From Gammaproteobacteria bacterium (GTDB lineage: Bacteria; Pseudomonadota; Gammaproteobacteria; Woeseiales; Woeseiaceae): a stretch of 5,793 nt of DNA. Position numbers and translations under genes: made by a program. The stretch lies in assembly GCA_002717685.1 (NCBI GenBank), contig PBBK01000026.1, positions 6,513-12,305 on the forward strand, given 5' to 3'. Shown in pieces: positions 1-5,793 of the stretch; positions within the stretch are counted from its first letter, which is position 1; every line of letters begins with the position of its first letter. The notes beneath the pieces are model-generated. The model searched no databases. It saw only the letters and a program-made list of their open reading frames with translations, and was not told where the DNA came from.

Positions 1-1914
1 CTTGGTGGAGCTTTGGTTGTTATGTCTGCTTATAACAAGCTTAATAACATTTTTTGCTCATCCCACGAAGAATTACTTAACAATATTTTAAAAGAAGAAT
101 GGAGTTTTCCAGGTTATGTTGTAAGCGATTGGGGTGCTTCACTTCAAACGATAGAAAATGCAAATGGAGGATTAGATTTAGAAATGCCAGGACCTGCTAA
201 GACATGGGGCACAAAGTTACTAGATGCAATCCATAAAGGTAAAGTACAAGAACAAAAAGTATTTGAAAAGGTTAGAAGAATTCTCAAAATAGCTGAGTTT
301 TCTGGAAGATTAGACTCACCTAATGAAAAACCCGAGCAGTCAAATGATTTAGAAAATGATAGAAAGTTAATCAGACAAGCAGCAGGTGAATCAATTGTTC
401 TTTTAAAAAATAACAACTTACTTCCATTAAATAAGAAACAGATCAAAAAAATTGCATTAATTGGTCCAAATATTGAAAAGGGACAGTTTATAGGAGGTGG
501 CAGTGCAACAGTAAAAGCCCATTATGTTATTCATCCAAAGGATGCTTTAAAAGAGTACTTAGGAGATGGAGTGGAGCTAAAGTGCAGCGAAGGATGTCAT
601 ATCTACAAATATCTTCCTTCGATTGATAAAAGGAAATTAAAAGATCCAGTAAATGGTACTCAGGGATTTCAGGTTGAGTTTTTTGAGGGAGATAACTTGG
701 GAGGAAAGGTTTTAAAATCTGAAACTCTAACAGGCGGTAAATTTTGGGCTTTATCAGGATTTGGTGTAGGGGTGGCTTCTAAATTTGAACCTCCATCTTT
801 ATCAGTAAGATTTTCTTCGTATTTTAGACCTGATATTTCAGGTAAATATTTATTTGAGTTAATAAGTATAGGATCTTCCAGACTGAAAATAGATGGAAAA
901 GAAATAATAGATAATTGGAATTTTCAGGAAGAAGGAGATGCTTTTTTTGGTTTTGGAAGCGCAGCAAAAAGGTCTACTTGTTTTCTAGAAAAAAACCAAG
1001 AATATTTTCTAGAGATAGAATACGAGTGGTCTGGAAGATTCCCAGCTGTTCAAATAGGCATGCTTCCGCCTGATAAAGAAGATTTATTAGAACAAGCAAT
1101 TTCTCTTGCTAAAGAAAGCGATGCAGTTTTACTAATTGTTGGAACTAATTCTGATTGGGAAACTGAAGGAAATGATAGATCTGATATATTCCTTCCTGGT
1201 AAACAAGATGAGTTAATCGAAAAGATTTGTAAGGTTAACTCAAATACTATAGTGGCAATAAATACTGGTTCACCTATTTCAATGTCATGGGTAGATAAAG
1301 TGAAATCAATTCTACAGATTTGGTTTACAGGTCAAGAATATGGAAGAGCTTTAACAGATATTGTTTTTGGAGATGTTAATCCCTCCGGGAAACTACCTAC
1401 AACATTTCCCATGAAATTAGAAGACACACCTGCTTTTTCAAGCTATCCAGGAAAGAATTTACAAATGGATTATGATGAGGGTCTATATGTAGGTTACAGG
1501 TGGTACGAAAAGGAAGGAATAAAACCTCTTTTCCCATTTGGTCACGGCTTATCCTATACAACCTTTGAGTACAGTGATCTAAGAATAATTCCTCCTAAAA
1601 CTCAGAATTCAGCTATCTCTTTTGAAGTAACAATATCTAATACAGGAGGATTCAAGGGAAAAGAAGTAGTTCAATGTTATGTTAAGGTTGAGAACTCTAG
1701 AATTAACAGACCATCAAAGGAATTAAAAGTCTTTGAAAAAGTGGAACTAGACATTGGTGAATCTAAAAAACTCATTTTTAATTTATCTGAAAGAGATCTT
1801 GCTTATTGGGATGAGTCTGCCAAAAATTGGTCAGTGGAACCAGCTGAATATAGGATATTGGTCGGTTCTTCATCTGAAGATATAAGATTAGAAAATTCTG
1901 CTTGGTTAGGTTGA
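1..1914 (+). CDS. GH3 beta-glucosidase-like glycoside hydrolase with PA14 insert, 5' partial
   Basis: Family 3 glycoside hydrolases remove terminal, usually beta-linked, glucose or related sugars from oligosaccharides and glycosides by a retaining mechanism. The frame is open from base 1, so the gene starts upstream; 637 residues are visible and about 180-200 are probably missing (most of the TIM barrel). Counting from the codon at base 1: the barrel end carries MSAYN and VVSDWGA, with the nucleophile Asp43 (bases 127-129). The alpha/beta sandwich begins near 124 (ESIVLLKNNN). A PA14-like beta domain is inserted at about 220-355. The sandwich resumes with WETEGNDR at 386-393; Glu389 (bases 1165-1167) is the likely acid/base. 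PFGHGLSYT at 512-520 precedes a fibronectin III-like domain (about 550-628). This is the architecture of Kluyveromyces marxianus BglI. No signal peptide can be judged because the N-terminus is absent. The gene converges on the SDR at 1917-2714 with a 2-bp gap. The family call is very sure; the substrate is inferred. Confidence 0.95.
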   Translation, partial: LGGALVVMSAYNKLNNIFCSSHEELLNNILKEEWSFPGYVVSDWGASLQTIENANGGLDLEMPGPAKTWGTKLLDAIHKGKVQEQKVFEKVRRILKIAEFSGRLDSPNEKPEQSNDLENDRKLIRQAAGESIVLLKNNNLLPLNKKQIKKIALIGPNIEKGQFIGGGSATVKAHYVIHPKDALKEYLGDGVELKCSEGCHIYKYLPSIDKRKLKDPVNGTQGFQVEFFEGDNLGGKVLKSETLTGGKFWALSGFGVGVASKFEPPSLSVRFSSYFRPDISGKYLFELISIGSSRLKIDGKEIIDNWNFQEEGDAFFGFGSAAKRSTCFLEKNQEYFLEIEYEWSGRFPAVQIGMLPPDKEDLLEQAISLAKESDAVLLIVGTNSDWETEGNDRSDIFLPGKQDELIEKICKVNSNTIVAINTGSPISMSWVDKVKSILQIWFTGQEYGRALTDIVFGDVNPSGKLPTTFPMKLEDTPAFSSYPGKNLQMDYDEGLYVGYRWYEKEGIKPLFPFGHGLSYTTFEYSDLRIIPPKTQNSAISFEVTISNTGGFKGKEVVQCYVKVENSRINRPSKELKVFEKVELDIGESKKLIFNLSERDLAYWDESAKNWSVEPAEYRILVGSSSEDIRLENSAWLG

Positions 1915-1921
1915 TATCAAC
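1910..1921. repeat. 12-bp perfect palindrome carrying both convergent stop codons
   Basis: GTTGATATCAAC reads the same on both strands. It supplies the TGA stop of the GH3 gene (1912-1914, + strand) and the TGA stop of the facing SDR gene (1917-1919, - strand). The symmetry does not extend beyond 12 bp and there is no T-tract on either side, so it is a poor intrinsic terminator. It may simply result from two genes meeting end to end. Confidence 0.8.
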
Positions 1922-2714
1922 GGGCTGTAAGACCTCCATCAACTACAAATTCTGCACCTGTTATAAAAGAGCTCTTATTTGAAGCCAGATAAACTGCAAC
2001 TTTTGCTACTTCTTTAGGAAGGCCTAGTCTTCCCAAAGGATGAAGGTTGTTTATTTGAGATTTAGCTTCATTTTCACTTATACCTGTTTGTTTTTTTAAA
2101 CCATCTTGGACCTGAGTCCCCATGTTAGTATCTATAACGCCAGGATGGATGCTGTTGACTCTAACGTTATATCCCAAGGTAGAAAATTCCATAGCACAAC
2201 CTTTAGTAAATATTCTTACCGCTCCTTTAGAGGCATTATATGGACCTATGAAAGGACCTCCCACTATGCCAGCAACTGAAGATAAATTAATTATTGATCC
2301 GCTTTCTTTTTCCCTATTTGGTCTTTTAACTATTTCTTCAATGGCAAATTTAGTACCTAAGAATACTCCTTCAACATTTACTGAAAACATATGCTTCCAT
2401 TCTTCCAAAGATATATCTGAGAGAGGTTTTGAGAAATAAATCCCCGCATTATTTACTAGAACATCCAGTCCACCAAAAGTGTCTACACAAAATTTAATAG
2501 TTTTTTTCCAACTGGATTCTTTCGTAACATCTTGTTCGATATAGGCTGATTCATATCCTAGTTTAGTTAATTCATTTACTTTTAATTTACCTTCTTTGTT
2601 TAATAGGTCAGAAAGTATTACTTTCGCACCAGCCTTGCACATCTGAAAAGATATTTCAGCCCCTATACCTCTTGCAGCTCCAGTAACTAATACAACCCTA
2701 TTTTTCAGGTTCAT
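1917..2714 (-). CDS. Classical SDR oxidoreductase, likely NAD-dependent alcohol/hydroxysteroid-type dehydrogenase
   Basis: This 265-residue protein has the usual length of a classical short-chain dehydrogenase/reductase, a cytosolic NAD(P)-dependent enzyme that interconverts alcohols and ketones. The Rossmann glycine motif is TGAARGIG (11-18). Asp36 at the end of beta strand 2 favours NAD over NADP. Asp62 precedes Val in the adenine-binding QDV, and NNAG lies at 88-91. The catalytic tetrad is complete: Asn113, Ser146, Tyr159 and Lys163 (YNASK), followed by HPG at 190-192. The tail SSFITGAEFVVDGG is typical of the cyclopentanol dehydrogenase / 3-alpha,20-beta-hydroxysteroid dehydrogenase group. 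The start ATG lies 2 nt after the stop of the upstream SDR (2717-3625), with only a weak AAAG-type ribosome site, so it is the second gene of a two-gene operon and may be translationally coupled. It closely resembles the SDR at 3689-4477. The substrate is unknown. Confidence 0.95.
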   Translation of the reverse strand: MNLKNRVVLVTGAARGIGAEISFQMCKAGAKVILSDLLNKEGKLKVNELTKLGYESAYIEQDVTKESSWKKTIKFCVDTFGGLDVLVNNAGIYFSKPLSDISLEEWKHMFSVNVEGVFLGTKFAIEEIVKRPNREKESGSIINLSSVAGIVGGPFIGPYNASKGAVRIFTKGCAMEFSTLGYNVRVNSIHPGVIDTNMGTQVQDGLKKQTGISENEAKSQINNLHPLGRLGLPKEVAKVAVYLASNKSSFITGAEFVVDGGLTAR

Positions 2715-2716
2715 AT

Positions 2717-3625
2717 TTACACTTTCTTTGGGGATGCAGATTCCATTACTTCTTTATCGTGAGCTTTCTTTGCCTCAATAAGTTCAGGCATAAGTTTGTC
2801 TAACAGTTCTAAGGTCCAAAGATTATCTGTTGTGAAAGATTTAATAACAGCAGGTTGCTGCATAATACCTAATATACCACCCTGGGAATGTATGATTTGA
2901 GAAGTCACTTCTTGAGCATCTTCACTACATAGCCAAGTTACAACAGGAGCTATTTGTTCTGGTCCTTGAGTCCAATCATTTTCATCATATTCCCTTCCAG
3001 CAGCATTAATAAGATCAAGTGTTAATCTAGTAGCAGCACCAGGTGATAAAGTGTTAACAGTGCATTTATATTTTGTAACTTCTAAAGCAAGAGACCTTGT
3101 GAAGCCAGCTATACCTGCTTTCGCTGCGCCGTAATTAGTTTGTCCAAAATTACCAAATAAACCTGATACTGAAGACATATTTATTATTCTGCAATTTAAT
3201 CTATTATTATCTTTTATATATCTAACGAAAGGACGTGTACAGTTGTAATGTCCTTTTAAATGAACTTCCATGATTGCATCCCATTCTGATTCTTCCATGT
3301 TATAAAGGGTCTTATCTCTTAATATCCCAGCGTTATTAATTAATATGTCAAGACCACCGAAAGAGTTTAAAGCGGTTTGGAATATATTTTGACCTCCTTG
3401 TACAGAACCAACAGAGTCATAATTTGCTACGGCTTCTCCTCCATTATCTAAAATTTCCTTAACAACATTATCAGCTACCTTGCCTTCTCCGGTTCCATCT
3501 CTTTCGCCACCTAAATCATTAACAATGACTTTAGCTCCTTCCTCTGCAAATTTAAGTGATATTTCTTTTCCTATTCCCCTTCCAGCTCCGGTTACAATTG
3601 CAATTTTTCCATTTAATCTACTCAT
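2717..3625 (-). CDS. SDR related to the (3R)-hydroxyacyl-CoA dehydrogenase domain of MFE-2/HSD17B4
   Basis: This 302-residue SDR is the first gene of the left-hand operon. It has TGAGRGIG (12-19), VNDLGG (35-40), ANYDSV (67-72), NNAGILRD (97-104), Ser152, Tyr165 and Lys169 (YGAAK), and GNFGQTNY (158-165). VNDLGG, ANYDSV, NNAGILRD and the GNFGQ-NY block are hallmarks of the dehydrogenase domain of peroxisomal multifunctional enzyme type 2, which oxidises (3R)-hydroxyacyl-CoA to 3-ketoacyl-CoA. The usual catalytic Asn position is His122 (VHLKG), as in that family. It is a stand-alone protein: no hydratase-2 (MaoC) or SCP2 domain follows. It carries about 45 residues beyond the core (roughly 258-302), charged and ending in SPKKV, of unknown role. 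Asp37 suggests NAD. The start is supported by an AGGA ribosome site 6 nt upstream. A role in acyl-CoA or side-chain oxidation is inferred from the clade; the actual substrate could differ. Confidence 0.93.
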   Translation of the reverse strand: MSRLNGKIAIVTGAGRGIGKEISLKFAEEGAKVIVNDLGGERDGTGEGKVADNVVKEILDNGGEAVANYDSVGSVQGGQNIFQTALNSFGGLDILINNAGILRDKTLYNMEESEWDAIMEVHLKGHYNCTRPFVRYIKDNNRLNCRIINMSSVSGLFGNFGQTNYGAAKAGIAGFTRSLALEVTKYKCTVNTLSPGAATRLTLDLINAAGREYDENDWTQGPEQIAPVVTWLCSEDAQEVTSQIIHSQGGILGIMQQPAVIKSFTTDNLWTLELLDKLMPELIEAKKAHDKEVMESASPKKV

Positions 3626-3631
3626 AATTAA

Positions 3632-3635
3632 TCCT
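3632..3635 (-). promoter_or_regulatory. Ribosome binding site of the MFE-2-like SDR
   Basis: On the - strand AGGA sits 6 nt before the ATG at 3625-3623. This good Shine-Dalgarno spacing supports that start codon. Confidence 0.6.
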
Positions 3636-3676
3636 ATAGTGAAATTATTGTCAGTTTAGTGCATTCTAACTCTTAT

Positions 3677-3683
3677 GAGGTGA
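3677..3683 (+). promoter_or_regulatory. Strong ribosome binding site fixing the start of the + strand SDR
   Basis: GAGGTGA lies 5 nt before the ATG at 3689. It decides the start: an in-frame GTG at 3659 would add ten residues (MHSNSYEVIN) that encode this site and fall outside the SDR fold. Confidence 0.8.
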
Positions 3684-3688
3684 TAAAT

Positions 3689-4477
3689 ATGAGTCAATCA
3701 GAAGAAAAAATAGTTTTAGTTACGGGTGGGGCTAGCGGTATAGGCTTTGCTATATGCAAGAGATTCATTGACGAAGGTGCTGTAGTAGTTTTTACAGACA
3801 TAGATTCAAAAGCAGGAGAAAAAGCTCATCAAGAACTAGGTTCAAGTTCCATCTTTATGCAACAAGATGTAAGTATTGAACAAGAATGGATAGAAGTAAT
3901 GACCAAAGTTAAGGAGCAATATGGCGATCCAGGTGTTTTAGTTAATAATGCTGGAATTGCTCCAGACGGTTCTAGAATAGAGGATTGTAGTATTGAAGAA
4001 TGGAAAAGAGTAATTTCAGTTGATTTAGATTCAGTTTTTCTTGGTACAAAACATGGAATTAAGAATATGAAAGAGAAAGGAGGAAGTATAGTAAATATTA
4101 GTTCAATAATGGGAATAGTTGGTTGGCCAGGATCCAGTAGTTATAATTCAGCAAAAGCAGGAGTACGCATGTTATCTAAGGTTGCTGCTTTGGAGTGTGC
4201 CGATTCAGGTTATGATATAAGAGTGAATTCTGTGCATCCTGGATTTATCGATACTCCACTTGTAAGGAATAGTTTTAAAGAAACTATTGAGAAAGGAGAT
4301 AGTATTTTTAAAACTACTGAAGAAGCATATGCTGCTATAAAAATGATGCAACCATTAGGCAATAGATTGGGAAGACCTAGGGAAATAGCTGATGCAGTAT
4401 TTTTTTTAGCCTCCGATGATTCGTCCTTCATTACTGGAACTGAAATAGTTGTAGATGGTGGTTATACTGCTAAGTAG
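3689..4477 (+). CDS. Classical SDR oxidoreductase, likely NAD-dependent, with Asp at the catalytic Asn position
   Basis: The protein has 262 residues from the ATG at 3689. It is a classical cytosolic SDR: TGGASGIG (12-19), Asp37 after beta strand 2 (NAD-type), Asp60 in QDV, NNAG (86-89), Ser139, Tyr152 and Lys156 (YNSAK), HPG (183-185) and the C-terminal SSFITG and VVDGG. It resembles the cyclopentanol dehydrogenase / hydroxysteroid dehydrogenase group and the SDR at 1917-2714; the last 40 or so residues are about two-thirds identical by eye, and both end in GG-TA plus a basic residue. Where that neighbour has VNVEG, this protein has VDLDS (111-115), so the usual tetrad Asn is Asp112 and the following Gly is Ser. 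The Ser-Tyr-Lys triad is intact, so it is probably active. It heads a unit with the symporter gene that begins 2 nt after its TAG stop. The substrate is unknown. Confidence 0.95.
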   Translation: MSQSEEKIVLVTGGASGIGFAICKRFIDEGAVVVFTDIDSKAGEKAHQELGSSSIFMQQDVSIEQEWIEVMTKVKEQYGDPGVLVNNAGIAPDGSRIEDCSIEEWKRVISVDLDSVFLGTKHGIKNMKEKGGSIVNISSIMGIVGWPGSSSYNSAKAGVRMLSKVAALECADSGYDIRVNSVHPGFIDTPLVRNSFKETIEKGDSIFKTTEEAYAAIKMMQPLGNRLGRPREIADAVFFLASDDSSFITGTEIVVDGGYTAK

Positions 4478-4479
4478 CT

Positions 4480-5793
4480 ATGAGTCAATCTTTTCAAGCA
4501 CAAAAAGCCTCATCAGGATTAATGTATATCTTTGGAACTGGAAGTATAGCTATTGGAGTAAAAAATAGTCTTTTAGGAACCTTCTTGCTTGTTTATTTTA
4601 ATCAAGTTTTAGGTTTACCAGCGTATCTAGCTGCTTCAGCTATGGGTTTGGCACTAGTAGTAGATGCAATATCAGATCCTCTAGTAGGTATTTGGTCAGA
4701 CAGAGTTAGGTCCAGATTCGGAAGAAGACATCCTTTTATGTATGCAGCCATTATTCCATTTGCTTTCTCTTATTATTTTATTTTACAGAATCCTGGTTCA
4801 ATTTCTGAAGGCACGATTTCGGAAGGTGAGCTTTTTCAAAGACTGCTTATTCTTATGGTAATAATGAGGCTCTCAATGACTTTTTATGAAGTTCCACGAG
4901 GCGCTTTGGCTCCTGAATTAACAAAAGATTATGATCAAAGAAATCAGATTTCAGGCATAGGGATGGCATTTGGATGGGTAGGTGGGGCAGGCATGGCATC
5001 AATTGCATACAGATACTTCTTTGTAGAAACTCCAGATTTTCAAGGAGCCCAAGCTTTCTTAAGACCAGAAGCTTTTCAGGAACTTGCTTTTTGGGGCGGT
5101 TTAACAATTTTTATTTCTAGCGTTATATCGTGTGTGGGTACTCATAAAGAGATACCCCATCTTCATGTACCAAAAGAAAGAAGTATTCAAATAAAGAAAT
5201 TTTTACAAGAAGGATTGGAGACTATTTCCAATAGATCATGGATAGTACTTTTTTTCTCAGGTTGTGTTTATTCTCTTTTAGTCGGTTTGGCAACGAATGC
5301 AGGCATGTATCATAATCTATATTTTTGGCAGTGGACTCCATCAGATATTGCAATTTTTCCTACTGTTGCCGCTGTAAGTGTAATAGTTAGCGCATTGTTA
5401 GCTGGTACAGTAGCCAGAGGAAAAGAGAAAAAAAATATAGCTGTAGGAATATTTATAACTACAATAATAGTTGGCCCTTTACCTATTGTTCTTAGGTTAT
5501 TAGACCCCTATTTTGAAGCAACTCTTTTTCCTGCTAATGGGACTGATCTTTTATGGTGGCTTTTACTTATTCATTATGTTTTTGAGACTTGCTTAGGAGC
5601 TTTAGGTTTTATTTTTGTTGGCTCTATGGTTATGGAGATTGTTGAAGATGTGGAAAGAACTACAGGAAGGAGAGAGGAGGGGCTCCTTGGTACAGTAAGT
5701 TCATTTATACATAAACTCATAGGAGCAGGAGGAGTAGTTGTTTCAGGGTTAATCATCTCTGCGGTAGGATTTGATATATCTTCAGGAGCTACC
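4480..5793 (+). CDS. GPH-family (MelB-like, MFS_2) cation:sugar symporter, 3' partial
   Basis: An open frame of 438 codons runs from the ATG at 4480 off the window edge without a stop. It encodes a polytopic inner-membrane protein of the glycoside-pentoside-hexuronide:cation symporter family, which takes up sugars and related compounds with Na+ or H+. The diagnostic block is at 61-86: DAISDPLVGIWSD, then RSRFGRRHPF. Asp62 and Asp66 match the DxxxD cation-site pair of MelB (Asp55 and Asp59). A second family signature, YEVPRGALAPELTKDYDQR, lies at 136-154. The central cytoplasmic loop is around 222-250, and hydrophobic segments continue to a probable eleventh helix near 412-430. Family members are about 450-500 residues, so roughly one helix and the tail are missing. 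There is no good Shine-Dalgarno; the ATG follows the SDR stop by 2 nt, suggesting translational coupling. The TM4-side loop holds a small duplication (ISEG-T-ISEG, 108-116). Family is sure; substrate is not, since some members of this family may carry non-sugar ligands. Confidence 0.92.
   Translation, partial: MSQSFQAQKASSGLMYIFGTGSIAIGVKNSLLGTFLLVYFNQVLGLPAYLAASAMGLALVVDAISDPLVGIWSDRVRSRFGRRHPFMYAAIIPFAFSYYFILQNPGSISEGTISEGELFQRLLILMVIMRLSMTFYEVPRGALAPELTKDYDQRNQISGIGMAFGWVGGAGMASIAYRYFFVETPDFQGAQAFLRPEAFQELAFWGGLTIFISSVISCVGTHKEIPHLHVPKERSIQIKKFLQEGLETISNRSWIVLFFSGCVYSLLVGLATNAGMYHNLYFWQWTPSDIAIFPTVAAVSVIVSALLAGTVARGKEKKNIAVGIFITTIIVGPLPIVLRLLDPYFEATLFPANGTDLLWWLLLIHYVFETCLGALGFIFVGSMVMEIVEDVERTTGRREEGLLGTVSSFIHKLIGAGGVVVSGLIISAVGFDISSGAT

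Larger units (their letters stand above)
3626..3688. promoter_or_regulatory. Divergent intergenic region with candidate promoters for both operons
   Basis: These 63 bp are the only real intergenic gap in the window and separate the divergent SDR operons. For the + direction, TATAGT (3635-3640) matches TATAAT at five of six bases. A weak -35-like TTTAAT lies 17 bp upstream at 3612-3617, inside the start of the opposite gene; this would give a leader of about 40 nt. For the - direction, TAGAAT (complement of 3663-3668) also matches five of six bases, without a convincing -35. A second + strand pair, TTGTCA (3648-3653) and TCTTAT (3671-3676) with 17-bp spacing, looks good on paper but would start transcription at the ribosome site, so I prefer the first. 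In so AT-rich a sequence these matches are weak evidence. No clear operator dyad was found. Confidence 0.35.

Noticed and set aside
13..15. TTG as the start codon of the GH3 gene
   Set aside because: The frame is open to base 1 and the residues before it (LGGA) fit the GH3 barrel; the catalytic Asp would lie only 39 residues from such a start, and most of the catalytic barrel would be missing.
144..446. Open frame on the - strand inside the GH3 gene
   Set aside because: It is antisense to conserved GH3 sequence, including a region just after the nucleophile, with no recognisable domain.
1910..1921. Bidirectional intrinsic terminator
   Set aside because: The palindrome has no loop spacer, would give a 4-bp stem at best when folded, is AT-rich and has no T-tract after it.
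2122..2439. Open frame on the + strand inside the SDR at 1917-2714
   Set aside because: It is antisense to the catalytic core of a clear SDR and has no ribosome site or recognisable motif.
3659..3661. GTG as an earlier start for the + strand SDR
   Set aside because: A strong GAGGTGA ribosome site lies between this GTG and the ATG at 3689, and SDRs of this group start just before the first beta strand.
4400..4407. Run of eight T in the + strand SDR as a possible frameshift site
   Set aside because: The frame stays intact through it and encodes the expected VFFLAS segment and VVDGG tail, so no frameshift is needed or indicated.
4210..4431. Open frame on the - strand inside the + strand SDR
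   Set aside because: Shadow of the conserved C-terminal half of the SDR, with no independent support.
4853..5756. Two short - strand open frames (4853-5107 and 5574-5756) inside the symporter gene
   Set aside because: The + strand frame is a continuous GPH symporter with family signatures; the antisense frames have no motifs or ribosome sites.

Overview
The window is 5.8 kb of AT-rich (roughly one-third G+C, estimated by eye), tightly packed bacterial DNA. It holds five protein genes and almost no intergenic sequence. I see no tRNA, rRNA, insertion sequence, CRISPR array or phage gene. Strong AT bias, 2-nt gene junctions and a mix of a GH3 glycosidase, several short-chain dehydrogenases (SDRs) and an MFS sugar-type symporter suggest a streamlined marine heterotroph. 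A SAR86-like gammaproteobacterium is my best guess, but this is inference from gene content and base composition, not from a marker gene.

Layout: (1) bases 1-1914, + strand, the C-terminal three quarters of a GH3 beta-glucosidase-like enzyme with a PA14 insert; its N-terminus lies upstream of the window. (2) Convergent to it on the - strand, a two-gene operon read from right to left: an SDR resembling the (3R)-hydroxyacyl-CoA dehydrogenase domain of multifunctional enzyme type 2 (2717-3625), then a classical NAD-type SDR (1917-2714). (3) A 63-bp divergent intergenic region (3626-3688) that must hold the promoters for both directions. (4) On the + strand, a second classical SDR (3689-4477), followed after 2 nt by a GPH-family (MelB-like, MFS_2) cation symporter (4480 to the window edge, incomplete at its C-terminus).

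The two divergent units probably belong to one catabolic locus. The GPH symporter would import a sugar, glycoside or related small molecule, the GH3 enzyme would cleave a glycosidic bond, and the three SDRs would oxidise hydroxyl groups. One SDR belongs to a clade tied to beta-oxidation of acyl-CoA chains. The two classical SDRs are clearly related to each other and flank the third. The substrate cannot be read from the sequence. All individual families are known; the possible novelty is the combination.
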